NCBI GenBank assembly: GCA_021234155.1
Contig: JAJEKV010000020.1
Span: 17,659,018 to 17,723,017, forward strand
Direction: 5' to 3'
DNA length: 64,000 bases
DNA from: Isoetes taiwanensis
Taxonomy: Eukaryota > Streptophyta > Lycopodiopsida > Isoetales > Isoetaceae
The notes below the pieces were generated by a model. The model had not been told where the DNA came from and made no database searches. It saw only the letters and a list, made by a program, of their open reading frames with translations. Positions 22,966 to 33,470 of this stretch are shown piece by piece. The translations under genes and the position numbers were made by a program. The first letter of the stretch is position 1. Every line of letters begins with the position of its first letter.

Positions 22966-25902
22966 TTAGATGAGTTGCTGGTGTGGAGGTGATGGCAGCA
23001 ACTCCAGATGATGAAGTATAATGTAATGTAGTGAAAGAGATGTGTGAGTGACATGGTCTTCATGCTCAAACAACACATGTGGAAGATAAGAGCTGGGATT
23101 CTCGATCAACTTTACCACCTTCACAGTAATATCATAAGCTTGGACCTTACAAGCCCACCTGCACAATTTAGCCTTTGGTTGCTTTTTTGCAAAAAGAAGT
23201 GACAAAGGATTTTGTCTCATAAATACTTGAACCTGATTGTTTTGAAGCAGATGTCCTTGTCTCTCTATCAAGAACATCAAGGCTGCTGCACTCTTTTCCA
23301 ACCTAGGATACCTTGATTCAGTATCAGACCACATCTTGCTTGCAAAAGCAATCACATGGTCATCTTGCAGCAATGCCAAACCAATTGCCCTTTTTGTAAC
23401 ACTGATATAAGCTTTGAAAGGTTTCTCTAGATCAGGAGGTTTAAGTAGGATAGATTTACAAATGGCATCAATGATCTTGTCAAAAGAATATTGGCATTGC
23501 TCATCCCAATCTATCAGGATATGTTTGCTTTCACTTTTGGAGAATTTTCCAACCTTTGTGAGGTTAGAAATTGGGCTCATAGTGTGGGAAAAATGAGGGA
23601 CATACATTTTTAAGAAGCTGGTCATCCCCATGAAGCTTTTAACCTGCTTGAGGGTTTTTGGAGGTGCTAGCTTCCTTAAAGCCTCAACCTTACTTTCAGA
23701 TATTTGAATTCCTGCTGTAGACACTACATGTCCAAGCAACTCTCCATTTGATGATAGGAAAACACATTTTTTAGGGTTCAAACTCACTCCTCCTTTTCTA
23801 CACAAAGCAAACAACATGGTTAGCATATCAAAATGTTTTTCCAGAGAAGTTCCCAAACAAAGGTCATCCAAAAATACACGAAAAATATTGGCAGGCATTT
23901 CTCTAAAAATTGTATCCATGGCTCTTTGGAATGTTGCAGATGCATTCATTAATCCAAATGGCATTCTCTTCATGGCAAATGTTCCCCAAGATGTGATAAA
24001 TGAAGTTTTTGGCTGATCACTCTCCTTGATGCTTATTTGATTAAAACCTGAAAAGCCATCTAAGAATGAGTAAATCTCCTTCCCTGCCACAGCATGCAGC
24101 ACTTCTTCCAGAAATGGCAATGGATAGCAATCTTTGATAGTGGCTTTGTTTAGATCTCTATAATCTATGCAAATTCTGATGGTCTTGTTTTTCTTCTCAA
24201 CAGGAACAATGCAAGATAGCCACTCAGGATTTACAATTTCTGCAATCACACCTGCATCTTTCATTTTGTATAACTCTTCCTTGATTAAACCTAATAGAGA
24301 AGCATTAATCCTTCTTAATTTTTGTATAACCGGTTTCATACCTTCCTTGATCTTGATTTCAAACTCACAAATGCTTTTGTCAACACCAACCAACTCATCA
24401 TAATCCCAAGCAAAGATATCTTTCCAATCATCAAAGAATTTAGTAACAAAGGCATTGTCCTCCTCTTTAAACAAATCACCAACATACAATACCCTATCTA
24501 GACCCTTCTTGTTGACCTTGATTTCCCTTACCTGTTTGTCTTCACTTGCATTGATTACCAGGATGGGGTACAGCTGTTGCAGATCTTTCTTCTCGAGCTC
24601 ATCTTCTTGTATTGCTCCCTCAGCTAAGTGTTCCAGTAGCACACTCCTGCATAGCGAATCTGCTTCACAATTTTGCTCTCTTGGCACATGGCAAAGCTCC
24701 CAGGTTTCAAAATTCTTCAGTTCCAGCATAGCTTGATCTCTGAGCTGCGTCATGTCTTCACTTTTGGCCTGATATTCTCCTGATATTTGTCTGCAGACAA
24801 ACTGAGAGTCTCCAAAGATGATTACACCACTGATGTTTAGATTCCTTGCTTCTTGAAGACCTGCAATCAATGCCTTGTACTCTGCCATATTAGAAGTGAT
24901 ATTTGGATAAATTCTTCCTACTTTAGCCAGCAACCTGTGGGAAGCATCCTTGAGAATGGCAGCAGAAGATGCTACATTAAGCCTTTTGGAAACACCACCA
25001 TCAAACCACAAATAAGCAAAATTACCTGATTTAGCTGAAGCTGATTCCTTTGGGATTTTCATGCTAGACTCCAACTCTATTGCATTCAACTCAAATTCCC
25101 CACATGGATTTGATAGCAGCATTTCTTCTTCAATGAAATTCATGCTTTCAAATTCTCCTAACTTATTGTACAATGTTACCTTTTTTTTGCCATTTGAAAT
25201 GGTACATTCTCCTTTTGACCACACAGGCCTAGCATCAACTGTAGAAAGCCACTTCCTGCCCAAAAGCAAGTCATATATATCTGATTTGTCTTCTATTCCT
25301 TCAAAAGCAACCACAACAAAATTAGCTGCAACCATTATTCCTTCAACATCAATAGGCACGTTACTAACTATTCCAACAGGATTGATTTTTGTGTTTGAGA
25401 AAGATTTCAAGATCATTGGAGCCTTCTTGTCTATTTCTAGACCACATAGCCTCATGACATGGTGTGGCATTACATTCAGGGGTGATCCTCCATCCAGCAG
25501 AACCTTGGTTAAAATTTTTCTCCCCATTTTGGCTACACAAGTGAAAGCTCCAGGATTATGATCATCCTGGGTAAGCATGTGCTCCTCAATATGGTTTGTT
25601 AGGGCAAACTCATCTTCTCTAGTCAGATTGAGAACTTTTTTCCTATAAGAAGGAGCTATCTTGAGCAAGGTCAGCAAGTCTACACAGATTTTCGAATTCT
25701 TTAACAAATATTCAAAGTCCTCACACTCTTTTTCTTTCTTGACAAATTTTTGAGCAGGAGGAGGAGGCACAGCCACCACTTGCTCAGCATCCCTATGTTT
25801 CAAGATGTCAGCTTCCTCATGTGTTGATTCTCTTTCTTTGGCATTATTCATTCTTCTGGTGTGGACAGCCATTATCTCCTCTTGTTCCTCAATCTCCTGC
25901 AC
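22966..25902 (-). CDS. pol: Element 1 pol: protease, plant-type RNase H, reverse transcriptase, degenerate RNase H
   Basis: An uninterrupted frame of 978 codons (annotated from a GTG). The protease motif LLDGGSPLNVM is at residues 135-145 (DGG instead of DTG, as in plant Tat elements). A type I RNase H at about 296-425 has D301 (WFDGG), E341 (NMAEYKAL), D365 (GDSQ), H405 (HVPRE) and D415 (EADSL). Reverse transcriptase covers about 535-720, with ICIDYRDLN, FLDGFSGFNQ and VFLDDL. The native RNase H at about 825-950 keeps E869 but lacks the usual TDAS and TDH aspartates (SVTKRAIG, MRQNPL). No HHCC or DDE integrase follows. The frame's integrity suggests a young element. Confidence 0.93.
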   Translation of the reverse strand: MQEIEEQEEIMAVHTRRMNNAKERESTHEEADILKHRDAEQVVAVPPPPAQKFVKKEKECEDFEYLLKNSKICVDLLTLLKIAPSYRKKVLNLTREDEFALTNHIEEHMLTQDDHNPGAFTCVAKMGRKILTKVLLDGGSPLNVMPHHVMRLCGLEIDKKAPMILKSFSNTKINPVGIVSNVPIDVEGIMVAANFVVVAFEGIEDKSDIYDLLLGRKWLSTVDARPVWSKGECTISNGKKKVTLYNKLGEFESMNFIEEEMLLSNPCGEFELNAIELESSMKIPKESASAKSGNFAYLWFDGGVSKRLNVASSAAILKDASHRLLAKVGRIYPNITSNMAEYKALIAGLQEARNLNISGVIIFGDSQFVCRQISGEYQAKSEDMTQLRDQAMLELKNFETWELCHVPREQNCEADSLCRSVLLEHLAEGAIQEDELEKKDLQQLYPILVINASEDKQVREIKVNKKGLDRVLYVGDLFKEEDNAFVTKFFDDWKDIFAWDYDELVGVDKSICEFEIKIKEGMKPVIQKLRRINASLLGLIKEELYKMKDAGVIAEIVNPEWLSCIVPVEKKNKTIRICIDYRDLNKATIKDCYPLPFLEEVLHAVAGKEIYSFLDGFSGFNQISIKESDQPKTSFITSWGTFAMKRMPFGLMNASATFQRAMDTIFREMPANIFRVFLDDLCLGTSLEKHFDMLTMLFALCRKGGVSLNPKKCVFLSSNGELLGHVVSTAGIQISESKVEALRKLAPPKTLKQVKSFMGMTSFLKMYVPHFSHTMSPISNLTKVGKFSKSESKHILIDWDEQCQYSFDKIIDAICKSILLKPPDLEKPFKAYISVTKRAIGLALLQDDHVIAFASKMWSDTESRYPRLEKSAAALMFLIERQGHLLQNNQVQVFMRQNPLSLLFAKKQPKAKLCRWACKVQAYDITVKVVKLIENPSSYLPHVLFEHEDHVTHTSLSLHYIILHHLELLPSPPHQQLI

Positions 25903-25941
25903 AAACCTTATAGATGCATTTGGCTCATTAACTTTAGATTT

Positions 25942-26407
25942 TTATTGTCTGGCAAAATACTCTTTAACACTGCATCTATCCTCATAATGTCCCACAGCCT
26001 TACAAAATGTACACACAGGGCATTCTTTACCAAAATGTCCTCTCTTTCCACACTTTGTGCATGGCCTATACCAGCAGTAGTCAGAAGAATGAGTGTCTCT
26101 AAAGCAATGCACACATGGAGGGTAAGTTTTCTTTTCAAATTTTGAGCTTTTCAACTCTTGAAGTTTTGGTTACCTCAACCAGTGCCTCAGACACTTTGGT
26201 GATCTCTGCTCTTACATCTGCTGCAGGAGCCTCAGCATCTTCCATCTTTACCTTTTTCTTCTCCTTTTGGACAGCATAAACAGGTACAGGGGCTGCTCCC
26301 ATATACTCTTGCTCATAATCTGGAAAAAAGGGATCACTTGGTGAGTGCACATCATCTGGTAAGTAAGATATCATATCTGCAATTTCAGTAGCCTTGGTGA
26401 AAGCCTT
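25942..26407 (-). pseudogene. gag: Element 1 gag, C-terminal part with three zinc knuckles
   Basis: Three consecutive CX2CX4HX4C knuckles are present: CVHCFRDTHSSDYC, CTKCGKRGHFGKEC and CTFCKAVGHYEDRC. The frame then meets a TAA at 25,942-25,944, and the same frame continues into pol. A 1-base shift near 26,150 separates the knuckles from the upstream gag (SEALVEVTKTS). Gag binds and packages the RNA. The upstream half of gag lies beyond element 2 at 36,651-37,251. Confidence 0.85.
26403..26407. other. Target-site duplication GCCTT of element 2, left
   Basis: GCCTT is repeated at 36,651-36,655. Both lie within the gag of element 1. Confidence 0.9.
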
Positions 26408-28371
26408 TGTTGACCCTAAACCTGGCTTATAGGTCAACCACAAGAATCCAATTCAAGTTTTCACTCAAATTGGGGTTAGGACCTCCAGATCACTTAAGGT
26501 GATCAGTCTATGCAAGAAAATTCCAAAGATAAGTTCAAAAAGTTTGAGTTCTATACCTTTCCCATTTTCAAAAAATGGTACCTTTGCCAAAACAATTGTA
26601 GTGTTGGGAAGCAGATAGATGTTTTGAGTCAGATGCTGTAGACTTGGTCAAAAAAGTTGTAGGTAACCGACAGCAAAGCCTCTGACCAAGTCAGAGACTC
26701 AATCTGTGAGTTATTCGAGCTCAAAGTGAGGTCAAATTTTGGTCAATAGAGGTCAAATGTAGAAAACAGTGATCAGGAATTGAGATTTAGAGTTGCCAAT
26801 CACTTTTTTGGGAATTTCCAAAGTAGGTAGATTGCAATGATATCGGGGAAGGTAGGCAAGCAGTCAAATACTAGTTTGGAGGTGTATAGGTATTTTTTGT
26901 GATTTGGATTTAGCAAAATACAATCTAGACTGCTCAAACCCGAGAGCAATTTTTTGAATTTGAGCTACACTTGGTATTTTTGAATGATTTCAACTCCTTT
27001 GGCTTTCTTAACACCCAAAGATGAGTGGCGCACAGACCAAGGGCTAAAAAACACCCAGAGATTTTTCTATAGAATTTTTGTGGTGAGAATTGCTAAGGAA
27101 AATATCAGAGACAAATTCAACAACTTGATACCAATTTGGATTGATATGAAGGTAGATATATCAAGATAACAACAGATAAGGATGCTTCATAGCTTCAAGT
27201 ACAAGAAAATAATCATCAAAAGTCATAAGGTAATTTCTCGAAAGTAATGTCAACTAAATCTTGTAGATCCAATCGAGGAGAGCTCAAGAACTTCAAGGAT
27301 CGCCCAGATCTTGCTCAAGAATGATCAATGTATGATCCGAATACTTACGGGCCTTCAAAAATCTTCTGTTATTGTTTCCCTAAGATATATGTTTTGATTT
27401 AACGGTTCCAAGCATTTTAGGGCTTAAATTTAGGCTTGATGAGATGCTTAAGAGCGGGAAATGCAGAAATAGATAGGTTTCAGAGTTCAATGATTCCATT
27501 CCGGCGTGATTCGAGCAGGTTTCCATAATTAGGGTTCTTCGAAGGTATTTTTCCAGAAAATCCGCGATACGATGACCGTATTTCTTGAGGTATATCCCAA
27601 GAATATGCTGTATTTATCAATTTTAGAAAGATAGGCCATGGTCCATAAGGGTACCACAAAATAATTATGAGTCTTAACCCATTTGGGTCTATGGCAACCC
27701 TAATTTCTTTGGGGAATATTCTAGATGGGTACCGAAAATGGGATATTAATGGAACATATTTGAGTGGCATAGGTACACATAATGGTAAAGAACAAGGAGG
27801 CACAAAAGCTTGTGAAAAAAAAGATTATGCCAAGGGTATGTGGTAAGGGTGCAATATGAAGAATGAAAATAAGGCAAAGGGGTATGAAATGGGTAGGACA
27901 TCCATGGGAAAATGTGGTAAGAAAGGTACTTTTGGCAAGGCAAAATATGATTTGCAAAAGGTGAGCAAAGAAGAATATGAGTGTGAGGGAAAATGACTAG
28001 GGGAAATTCAAAAAGGAAGGTGAGAATAAGATATGGGGGGGGTAGGCAAAAAAATGGCTAAGGGATGGAACCAAATACCATGGGATCTTCTAAACTTTGA
28101 ACTTCCAATCTTCAAAAAAATGCCTTCCAAACTTCTTTAACCCAGAATCTTCTAGAGCATATTCTTGACTAAGCACTTTGACCTTGAATAAAGTACCTCA
28201 TGTGAGTTTTGAACCTTGAGCACTTGTTGACTTGAGAAATGAACACCCTTTGACCTCCATATCAATGTTGACTGCCAAGAATCTTCCAAACTTTGACCTA
28301 GTATTCCAAGATAAGTTGACCTAGTTTTGAATGCATGGATCACAAGTAGCATGTTGCCCTTTGGGGCAACA
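26408..28371 (-). repeat. 3' LTR of element 2
   Basis: In coding orientation it starts with TGTTGCCC/GGGCAACA arms around CAAA and ends GGGTCAACA. It aligns along its whole length with 34,698-36,650. Confidence 0.94.
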
Positions 28372-29350
28372 TCTCATAAAAAACAAGAAAAAGGCTGGTC
28401 CCCTCAGCCATATAATGTCAAAAGTGAATAAGTAGAGGGGTCTTCAACTTTGTACCAAAGTGTCTGTGATAGAGTAAAAGTGCAAATGTTGGTGATGGTG
28501 AAATGATGTAGGTGGGATATGGTGAGTGAGAGAAGGCAAAAATGGATGTGAAAATGACAAGGTGATGATGGAGTGATGGTGAATGGAATATGGTGAGTGA
28601 GAAGAGATAAAAGTGAATGTGAATATGACAAGATGATAATGAAATGGAGATGAAATGAGTGTACAAGTGTTTGAAACTTCGCCAAAACAAGAAAATGTGT
28701 GTATCCCTCTTGATCTTCAACAAGTGCAACTGCTATGATGGTAAAGATGAATTGCGAGTGCTTTTCTTCCAGAGGGAATGAGAACAAGAATGAGGAGTTT
28801 AGATGGAAGGTAGGGCCACTTATGACAGATGAAAAACATGGAGGAAGAGTGCACCTGTCATGGAAACACATAAACCAATTAGTCTCAAAACCTTGCAACT
28901 CTGCTATGATGGTGAAGGTGATTTTGCAGAGTGCTGCTAGGGTATGGAAAACAAGAATAGAGGATTGGATGGATGGTAGGAATGTTTAAGACAGGTGAAT
29001 AAAAATGGAAGAAAGAATGCTCCTGCAAATGACACTTGGTAGTTATTAGTATCAACCCCCGTTTGAGATCATTGTATTGCTTTCTCGGGTCAAATCAACC
29101 TAAAAACATGAAACCAATTCTATTAGAGTAAAGTGCTCAAAGTCGATTTGTTCTATCTATTGAAATAGTGTGCTTAAAGATCTAAACCGATTTAACTACT
29201 TTAAACCTACCATAAATCTTCAAACTTTTTAATGAGAGAATAGGGACAAGCAAGCATGCTGGTCCCAATACCTTTTCAGTGCAAGATATTGATTGGATTT
29301 TGGGGGCATTCCCGAGGCAACTTCTTGTAGCCAATAAGAGTTAGTACCCC
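28372..29350 (-). other. Untranslated region between integrase and 3' LTR of element 2
   Basis: Carries the hairpin GGCTGAGGGGACCAGCC at 28,393-28,409, 21 bases from the LTR, then a low-complexity ATGGTGA-type tract (about 28,480-28,680). Open frames here are Ser/His/Phe-rich and look like chance frames. No envelope-like gene is seen. Confidence 0.6.
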
Positions 29351-29359
29351 GCAGGTTCA

Positions 29360-30660
29360 AAGACTACAAATGGTCCTTCCCAAATATTGTCAAATTTGCC
29401 GGTGAGTCTTCCTTTGACTTGTTCCATTTGAGAACAAGCTCTCCTTGCTTAAAAGTGCCTTGTATTTTGTGTGCAGCCTTGAATGCAAACAGATCCTTGG
29501 CTTTTTTCAGCAAATTGGTATTCTCGACCTCCATTCTATACTCATCTAGGTGCAGCAAAGCATCCAATCTCTCTTGCAAGGCATGTTCAAAAGGTAAACA
29601 TAATTTATAAGCTAACCTCGGGGAGGGCAACTCAAGTTCCACTGGTAAGATTTGCCTCTATGCCATAAACCAGGTTGAAGGGTGTATGATTTGTAGCTGT
29701 CTTGATAGTGACTCTATAAGCCCAAAGTGCATCCACTATTTTGACATGCCAATCTCTCTTGTTGATCTCAACCGCCTTACGCAAGATATTTTTCAACACT
29801 TTGTTAGTGGCTTCAAATTTTGTCCATTACCTTGGGGATAGTATGAGGAGCTCTTGGTATGCTTGACCTTCAAGATGTCCATCGGGTTAGTAATAACTTC
29901 ATTAACAAAAGGGCGTGCCCCTATCCAGAATGCAACCGAAAAGGAATACCAAACCCGAACAAACATACTCATGTAAAAATCTTGCGGTTGTGGCAAGATT
30001 AGCTTTGTCTCAAGGGTATAGCTTCTGCCCATTTAGTAAAATAACTGCGGGCCACAATGATATGCCGATGTTGACCCGGAAGAAGGATTAATAGGGCCAA
30101 TATAGTCTAATCCCCAAATTTGAAAGGGCCCTGGAGATATGATGGGATTGAGGGCAGCTGGAAGTAAAATTCTTTTGCTAAAGATTTGGCATTGATGGCA
30201 AGTCTTGATAATATCATAACAATCTTTAAAAATAGTAGGCCAATAATATCCAGACCTGAGAATCTTTTTTGCTGTAGTATCACCAGCAAAATGCCCTCCA
30301 CAAATACCTTTGTGCATTTCCCTGATGATTAGGGCAGACTCACTTTCACTCACACATCTCAACAAGACTCCATCTCGGTTGACTTTGCACAAAACATTGT
30401 CTATCATCTTGAATTGTCTGCATTTATCCTTGAGTCTCCTTTTTTGGTTTGAGGTGAGATTTGGAGAGATAACTCCATGTTGTAAGACGTCTCTGATAGG
30501 TTGTTGCCACCCACCATCAGCTTGATCTTCTGGAATTAACTCTACACGAGCTACTACAAGTGAAGTATCAGCAGTATCCAACTCATCCTCATGGTCAAAA
30601 AATATATAAGGCAAATAAAGGCTAGGACTTCGTACCAAATGTAATTCTTTTACAGAAATA
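29360..30660 (-). pseudogene. pol: Element 2 integrase
   Basis: Contains the zinc-binding HHCC module (HKGICGGHFAGDTTAKKILR, CYDIIKTCHQCQ) and the first catalytic Asp in IWGLDYIGP. The second lies in a frame-shifted block with FVNEVITN and KSSSYYPQGNGQ, and a C-terminal segment includes KVQGTFKQGELVLKW-like sequence at 29,380-29,640. Integrase inserts the cDNA into the genome. At least three frame breaks occur. This whole domain is missing from element 1. Confidence 0.87.
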
Positions 30661-31203
30661 TCATAACTTTGCAACTTACAAGCCCACCTTTGGATTTTTG
30701 GCTTATTGGTTGCCTTACCAAATAGTAGACCCATTGGGTTTTGCTTCATGTAGACTTGAACTTGACTTTTCAGGAGCAAGTGTCCCCCGCCTATTGATAA
30801 GAAACATGAGGGCAGCAGCACTTTTTTCTATTCTAGTGTATCTCTCCTCTAGAGCAGACCATTGTTTACTTGCAAACACTATGGTGTGCTTTTCCCGCAA
30901 AATGGCTAACCCTATATAGCTTTTTTAGTAACAAGATAATATAAACTTCAAATGGTATATTCAAATCTGGTTTCCTCAAAAGTGTGGCTTCACATATGGA
31001 TTGAATGAGAAAGTCAAAAGCTTCTTGGCATTCTGAAGTCCATGTGATGGGTATGTGCTTACTCTCAGACTTGGAGAACTTGCCTACCCTTGTCAATCTA
31101 GAAATAGGGCTCAAAATATGAGCAAAATTAGGAATATACATTCTCGAGAAAACTTGTCATACCAACAAAACTTTTGACCCATTTTTTAGATTCTTGGGAG
31201 GTG
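30661..31203 (-). pseudogene. pol: Element 2 degenerate native RNase H
   Basis: Reads MYIPNFAHILSPISRLTRVG, PFEVYI, HTIVFASKQWSALEERYTRI, EKSAAALMFL and VQVYMKQNPMGLLFG. As in element 1, the catalytic Asp of TDAS and of TDH are absent, while the YTR-EKSAA glutamate remains. Frame breaks are at about 30,790 and 30,900. Confidence 0.85.
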
Positions 31204-32376
31204 CTAATTTTTGAGGGCTTCAATCTTGTCTTGAGCAACCTGAATGCCTTGGCTGGATACTTCATGCCCTAAGAGTTGTCCTTTTGATGCAAAAAAGATG
31301 CATTTCTTTGGATTTAGATTGACTCCTGAGCTCCTGCATAAAGAACAAATTCTTGCAAGTAGCTCCACATGATTAGATGGATTAGAGCCTAAGCAAAGGT
31401 CATCTAAGTACACCCTAAACTCTTCAGCAGACATTGATTTGAAAATAACATCCATTGCCCTTTGGAAGGTGGCTGGAGCATTCATCAAACCAAAAGGCAT
31501 TCTTGTCATAGCATATGTACCCCAGGGAGTGATAAAGGAAGTCTTTGGCTGGTCTTCTTCTTTGATGCTGATCTGGTTGAACCCTGAGAATCCATCCAAA
31601 AATGAATACACTTCCTTACCTGCTACAGCATATAGGATCTCTTCTAGAAAAGGCAAGGGGTAACAATCCTTGATGGTAGCTTTGTTGAGATCTCGATAAT
31701 CAATGCAAATTCTTAAAGCACCACTTTTCTTCTCTACAGGAACAATGCAAGATACCCATTCTAGATTAATAATTTCAATAATCACACCTGCATCTAACAT
31801 CTTATTCAATTCATCCTTGATTAGCCCCATAAGTGAAGCATTAATCCTCCTTAATTTTTGAAAAACAGGTTTACAACCTTCCTTGATTTTAATTTCAAAT
31901 TGGCATACCTCGGTTTTGATACCGATAATTCTGAATAGTCCTGGCAAATACATCTTTTCTTTCTTCAAAAACATTTGTATGCTCTCCCTGTTTTGATATT
32001 CAATCAAATCTCCAACAAAACAGAGTTCTAGGCGCATTACCATTTTTGTGATCACAATCTCTTGATCTCCTTCTTTTCTCGATGCATCAATGGTCAAAAT
32101 AGGACAAAGTGCTTTTACTTCATTGTCATCAAGGTCATCTTCAGGAATAGCCCCCTCGGTCAAATGTGACATGAGAGTTTCCCTACATAGGGCATCAGCC
32201 TCAAAATTCTTTTCTCTTGGAATATGAGTGATCCTCCATGAAGCAAAACTTGAGAGCACTCCCATTGCCTGATTTTTCAAAAGCTCCATATCTGCATTCT
32301 TTGTTTGATAATCTCCTGAAACTTGTCTGCAAATTAATTGTGAGTCACCATAAATATGGATATTGGCAATATCCAT
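31204..32376 (-). pseudogene. pol: Element 2 RNase H (second half) and reverse transcriptase
   Basis: An open frame of 390 codons starts within the upstream RNase H (IYGDSQLICRQVSGDYQ, ITHIPREKNFEADALCRE). It runs through the reverse transcriptase: ICIDYRDLNKATIKDCYPLP, FLDGFSGFNQISIKEEDQPK, MPFGLMNAPATFQRAMDVIF and VYLDDLCLG. It copies the element's RNA into DNA. The RNase H precedes the reverse transcriptase, as in element 1. Confidence 0.92.
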
Positions 32377-33331
32377 AGCTTTGGCTTCTTGAAGACCGCA
32401 ATCAAAGCTTTGTATTACGCCACATTAGAAGTGACTTGAGGAAAAATTCTCCCTACTTTAGCTAAGAGTTTATGAGAAGAATCTTTCAAAATAGCAGCAG
32501 ATGATGCAACATTTAGTTTTTTAGAGATACCTCCATCAAACCATAGAAAACCTGTTGGTCCTTGTTTGTTGGGAAGTGCACACTCCATAATAAGGGGAAC
32601 CATTTCATATTTCCTTGGTTTGGTGGTTTTTAACCTGTAAGATCCCAAAGGCTCCTCAATTAGCATTTCTTTAATAAAGTTTACCTCTTCTTTGGAGTCA
32701 TAGGAGCCTTCTTGGTTGTAAATAGTAGCAGTTTGGGAGCCATTGGAGATGGTACATCTCCCTTGAGACCAGACTGGCCTAGCATCCACAGTAGCTAGCC
32801 ATCTTCTCCCTAAAAGTAGGTCATAGATATCAGATTCATCTCCTATATCTTCAAAAGCCACCACAATAAAGTTAGCAGCTACAGGTTATGCCTTCGTAGA
32901 TAATGTGCACTTTAGTCACCACACCAATAGGAGAGATTTTAGCATTATAAAAAGATCTTAGTAATATAGAAGCTCTCTTGTCCACCTCGAAACCACACTT
33001 CTTCATAATGTGATATGGCATGATGTTTAGGGGAGATCCCCCATCAAGTAATACATTGGAAAAAGTAAAACCTCCTAGATATTTGAACATGTAAATGCTC
33101 CGTGGTCTTTTTCATTCTGTGCTAGAACAAGATCGTGGCATCAAGAAAGTTTATACAAGCATTTAATTGTTCACCACTAGTTTGCTGAAGCACTCTCTTC
33201 CTGTAGCTGGGTGCAATCTTTAACAATGTGAAAAGATCCACACTTACCTTAGAGTTTTTGAGCAAGATATCCACTTCATCAAGGTCTTGGTCTTTCTTAC
33301 CAAACTTTTGCTGAGGAGGTGGAGCTATCAC
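32377..33331 (-). pseudogene. pol: Element 2 protease and first half of the plant-type RNase H
   Basis: Order: DIYDLLLGRRWLATVDARPV after the protease motif LLDGGSPLNIMPYHIM, then FLWFDGGISKKLNVASSAAI and VGRIFPQVTSNVA. The leader (KVSVDLFTLLKIAPSYRKRV) matches element 1. Frame breaks lie near 32,400, 32,870 and 33,110. The glutamate of the RNase H (MAEYKAL in element 1) falls at the break near 32,410. Confidence 0.87.
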
Positions 33332-33470
33332 TTGAGAGCGTGTACTTCCATTGTAGGTGAGGGAGATCTAGTTGTGGGATGCCTACCGATTCAAAGCATG
33401 TGTATTGACTTCATTCATTCTTCTTCCGGGTTTGCACTATCATAACTTCTTCAGAGTCTTGGGAGGCGCC

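Noticed and set aside
28404-28898. Frame of 164 codons between integrase and 3' LTR, considered as an envelope-like gene
   Set aside because: Composition follows low-complexity repeats (Ser/His/Phe-rich). No signal peptide plus anchor arrangement, and the equivalent frame is not kept in element 3.
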